The position numbers and the translations under genes are program-made. A stretch of 64,000 nucleotides of DNA from Nematopogon swammerdamellus. Lineage: Eukaryota > Arthropoda > Insecta > Lepidoptera > Adelidae. Every line of letters begins with the position of its first letter. The stretch's first letter is position 1. A model generated the notes under the pieces. The model ran no database searches. It was given only the letters and a program-made list of their open reading frames with translations, and had not been told where the DNA came from. Positions 63,239-64,000 of the stretch are shown in pieces. Location of the stretch: contig OX336345.1 in NCBI GenBank assembly GCA_946902875.1, forward strand, positions 17,825,395-17,889,394. The letters are read 5' to 3'.

Positions 63239-64000
63239 AATTAACATCATTGCTCACTGATATTAAATAATGTTTAGATTTTGTTTTTGTAAACTTAGCT
63301 TTTCCTCTGATTTAGGCTTGTCACAAGTCGATTTCCATCACCGGTTATGATAGTGCTATATTTTCTAAGTCACATAACATCGCAGACAAAGTTAACATAG
63401 CGGGTATCGTACTCTTGCATGTTATGCAAATACGTGCTCGCTCATATCTAGATCATCAACACACATCCGATGACACACTGACAGAGCAATGCGCACGCGC
63501 AGGGGCATCGGACTACATAGAATCTTGTAGTAGAGCACAGCACACATAAATTACTATCATAATATTAAATTTAATGCTATTTACAAACACATTGAGTTTG
63601 TTTGTTTATTTTAATTTAGTCTTTCTTTACAGTATTTTATTTATTTTCTAGCAAACGGGTGCTGCAGATAATATTCTATTTATTACCGATTACGACCTAG
63701 ATAGATGCATTATTTGAGGGCGTTGCTCATAGGGTGGTACCGACTTGTTTAGTTTTCCTAAAGTATATTTTCTAACTTGTCAGCTAAATTTCTCTTTTTC
63801 GTTGCCTTCTTCAGCGACAGTTCTTTAACTCTTCGTTCTTCTATTAACTCCTTTCTTTTATTTTATCAACTTCTTTTGTTTTGTACATACGGCCGATTTC
63901 ATCGGCTTTGGCTAAAATGTAGATGACGGTTAACTTCTGTCAAATGTATGGGAAATTTAACTTTAACGAATAGATAACGGTTGGACTGGACTTAACCTGA
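63239..64000. other. Spacer to the end of the window
   Basis: AT-rich; no repeat copy or coding domain recognised. Confidence 0.3.

Overview
The window looks like an intergenic, transposon-dense stretch of a moth or butterfly genome. By eye it is AT-rich. It has no bacterial gene layout, no dense open frames and no ribosome binding sites. The repeats are of kinds I associate with Lepidoptera: RTE-type LINE C-termini ending in a (gat)n tail, SINEs with tails like 'tgtcagtttccataaaaa', Helitron-like ends with 'cgcggcttcgctcgcg', and an element that starts 'ggccaagtgcgagtcggact'. I found no complete, convincing host protein gene. Almost every recognisable coding stretch is a broken piece of a mobile element.

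Layout. 0-9 kb: scattered SINE copies, a 50-bp perfect palindrome, a LINE C-terminal remnant, one copy of a foldback MITE (5.3 kb) and a second small MITE (7.07-7.30 kb). 9-15 kb: SINEs, plus two very long near-perfect hairpins (10.2 and 13.4 kb) that each have a 16-nt loop. 17-24 kb: a duplicated segment carrying nested hAT-type ends, a 137-bp tandem array beside an RTE fragment, and a 50-bp minisatellite. 24-31.8 kb: Helitron-like and SINE copies, long-TIR MITEs at 27.0 and 30.4 kb, and an intact tRNA-headed SINE at 31.3 kb.

32.1-36.4 kb is the most unusual region. A broken Ty3/gypsy pol (protease end, reverse transcriptase and integrase, all on the minus strand) lies between two ~490-bp arms in INVERTED orientation. 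Long terminal repeats would be direct. Each arm consists of three ~140-bp degenerate units. Nine bases outside the right arm ends a frameshifted fragment resembling the C-terminus of a YqaJ-type nuclease. Further right is a short CpG/GC-rich island that could be a promoter or first exon.

36.5-44 kb: a second copy of the foldback MITE, an internally deleted piggyBac element (37.6-38.9 kb) with a TTAA target, a chimeric tRNA/5S-headed SINE next to a ~390-base polypurine tract, and convergent LINE remnants at 42 kb. 44-64 kb: two Helitron-like copies, an RTE fragment (50.9-51.6 kb), more SINEs, a hAT MITE with a perfect 8-bp duplication (57.5 kb), two related retroelement C-terminal fragments (54 and 59 kb) and a jockey/CR1-like C-terminus (62.8 kb). 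One small open frame in unique sequence (53.45-53.73 kb, minus) is the best, still weak, candidate for a host exon.

Taken together, the SINEs form a modular set. At least three 5' heads (tRNA/5S chimera, tRNA-like, and one of unknown origin) are combined with three tails, some of them shared. The LINE fragments present may be relics of the machinery that mobilised them. All identifications are from reading the sequence; no database search was possible.
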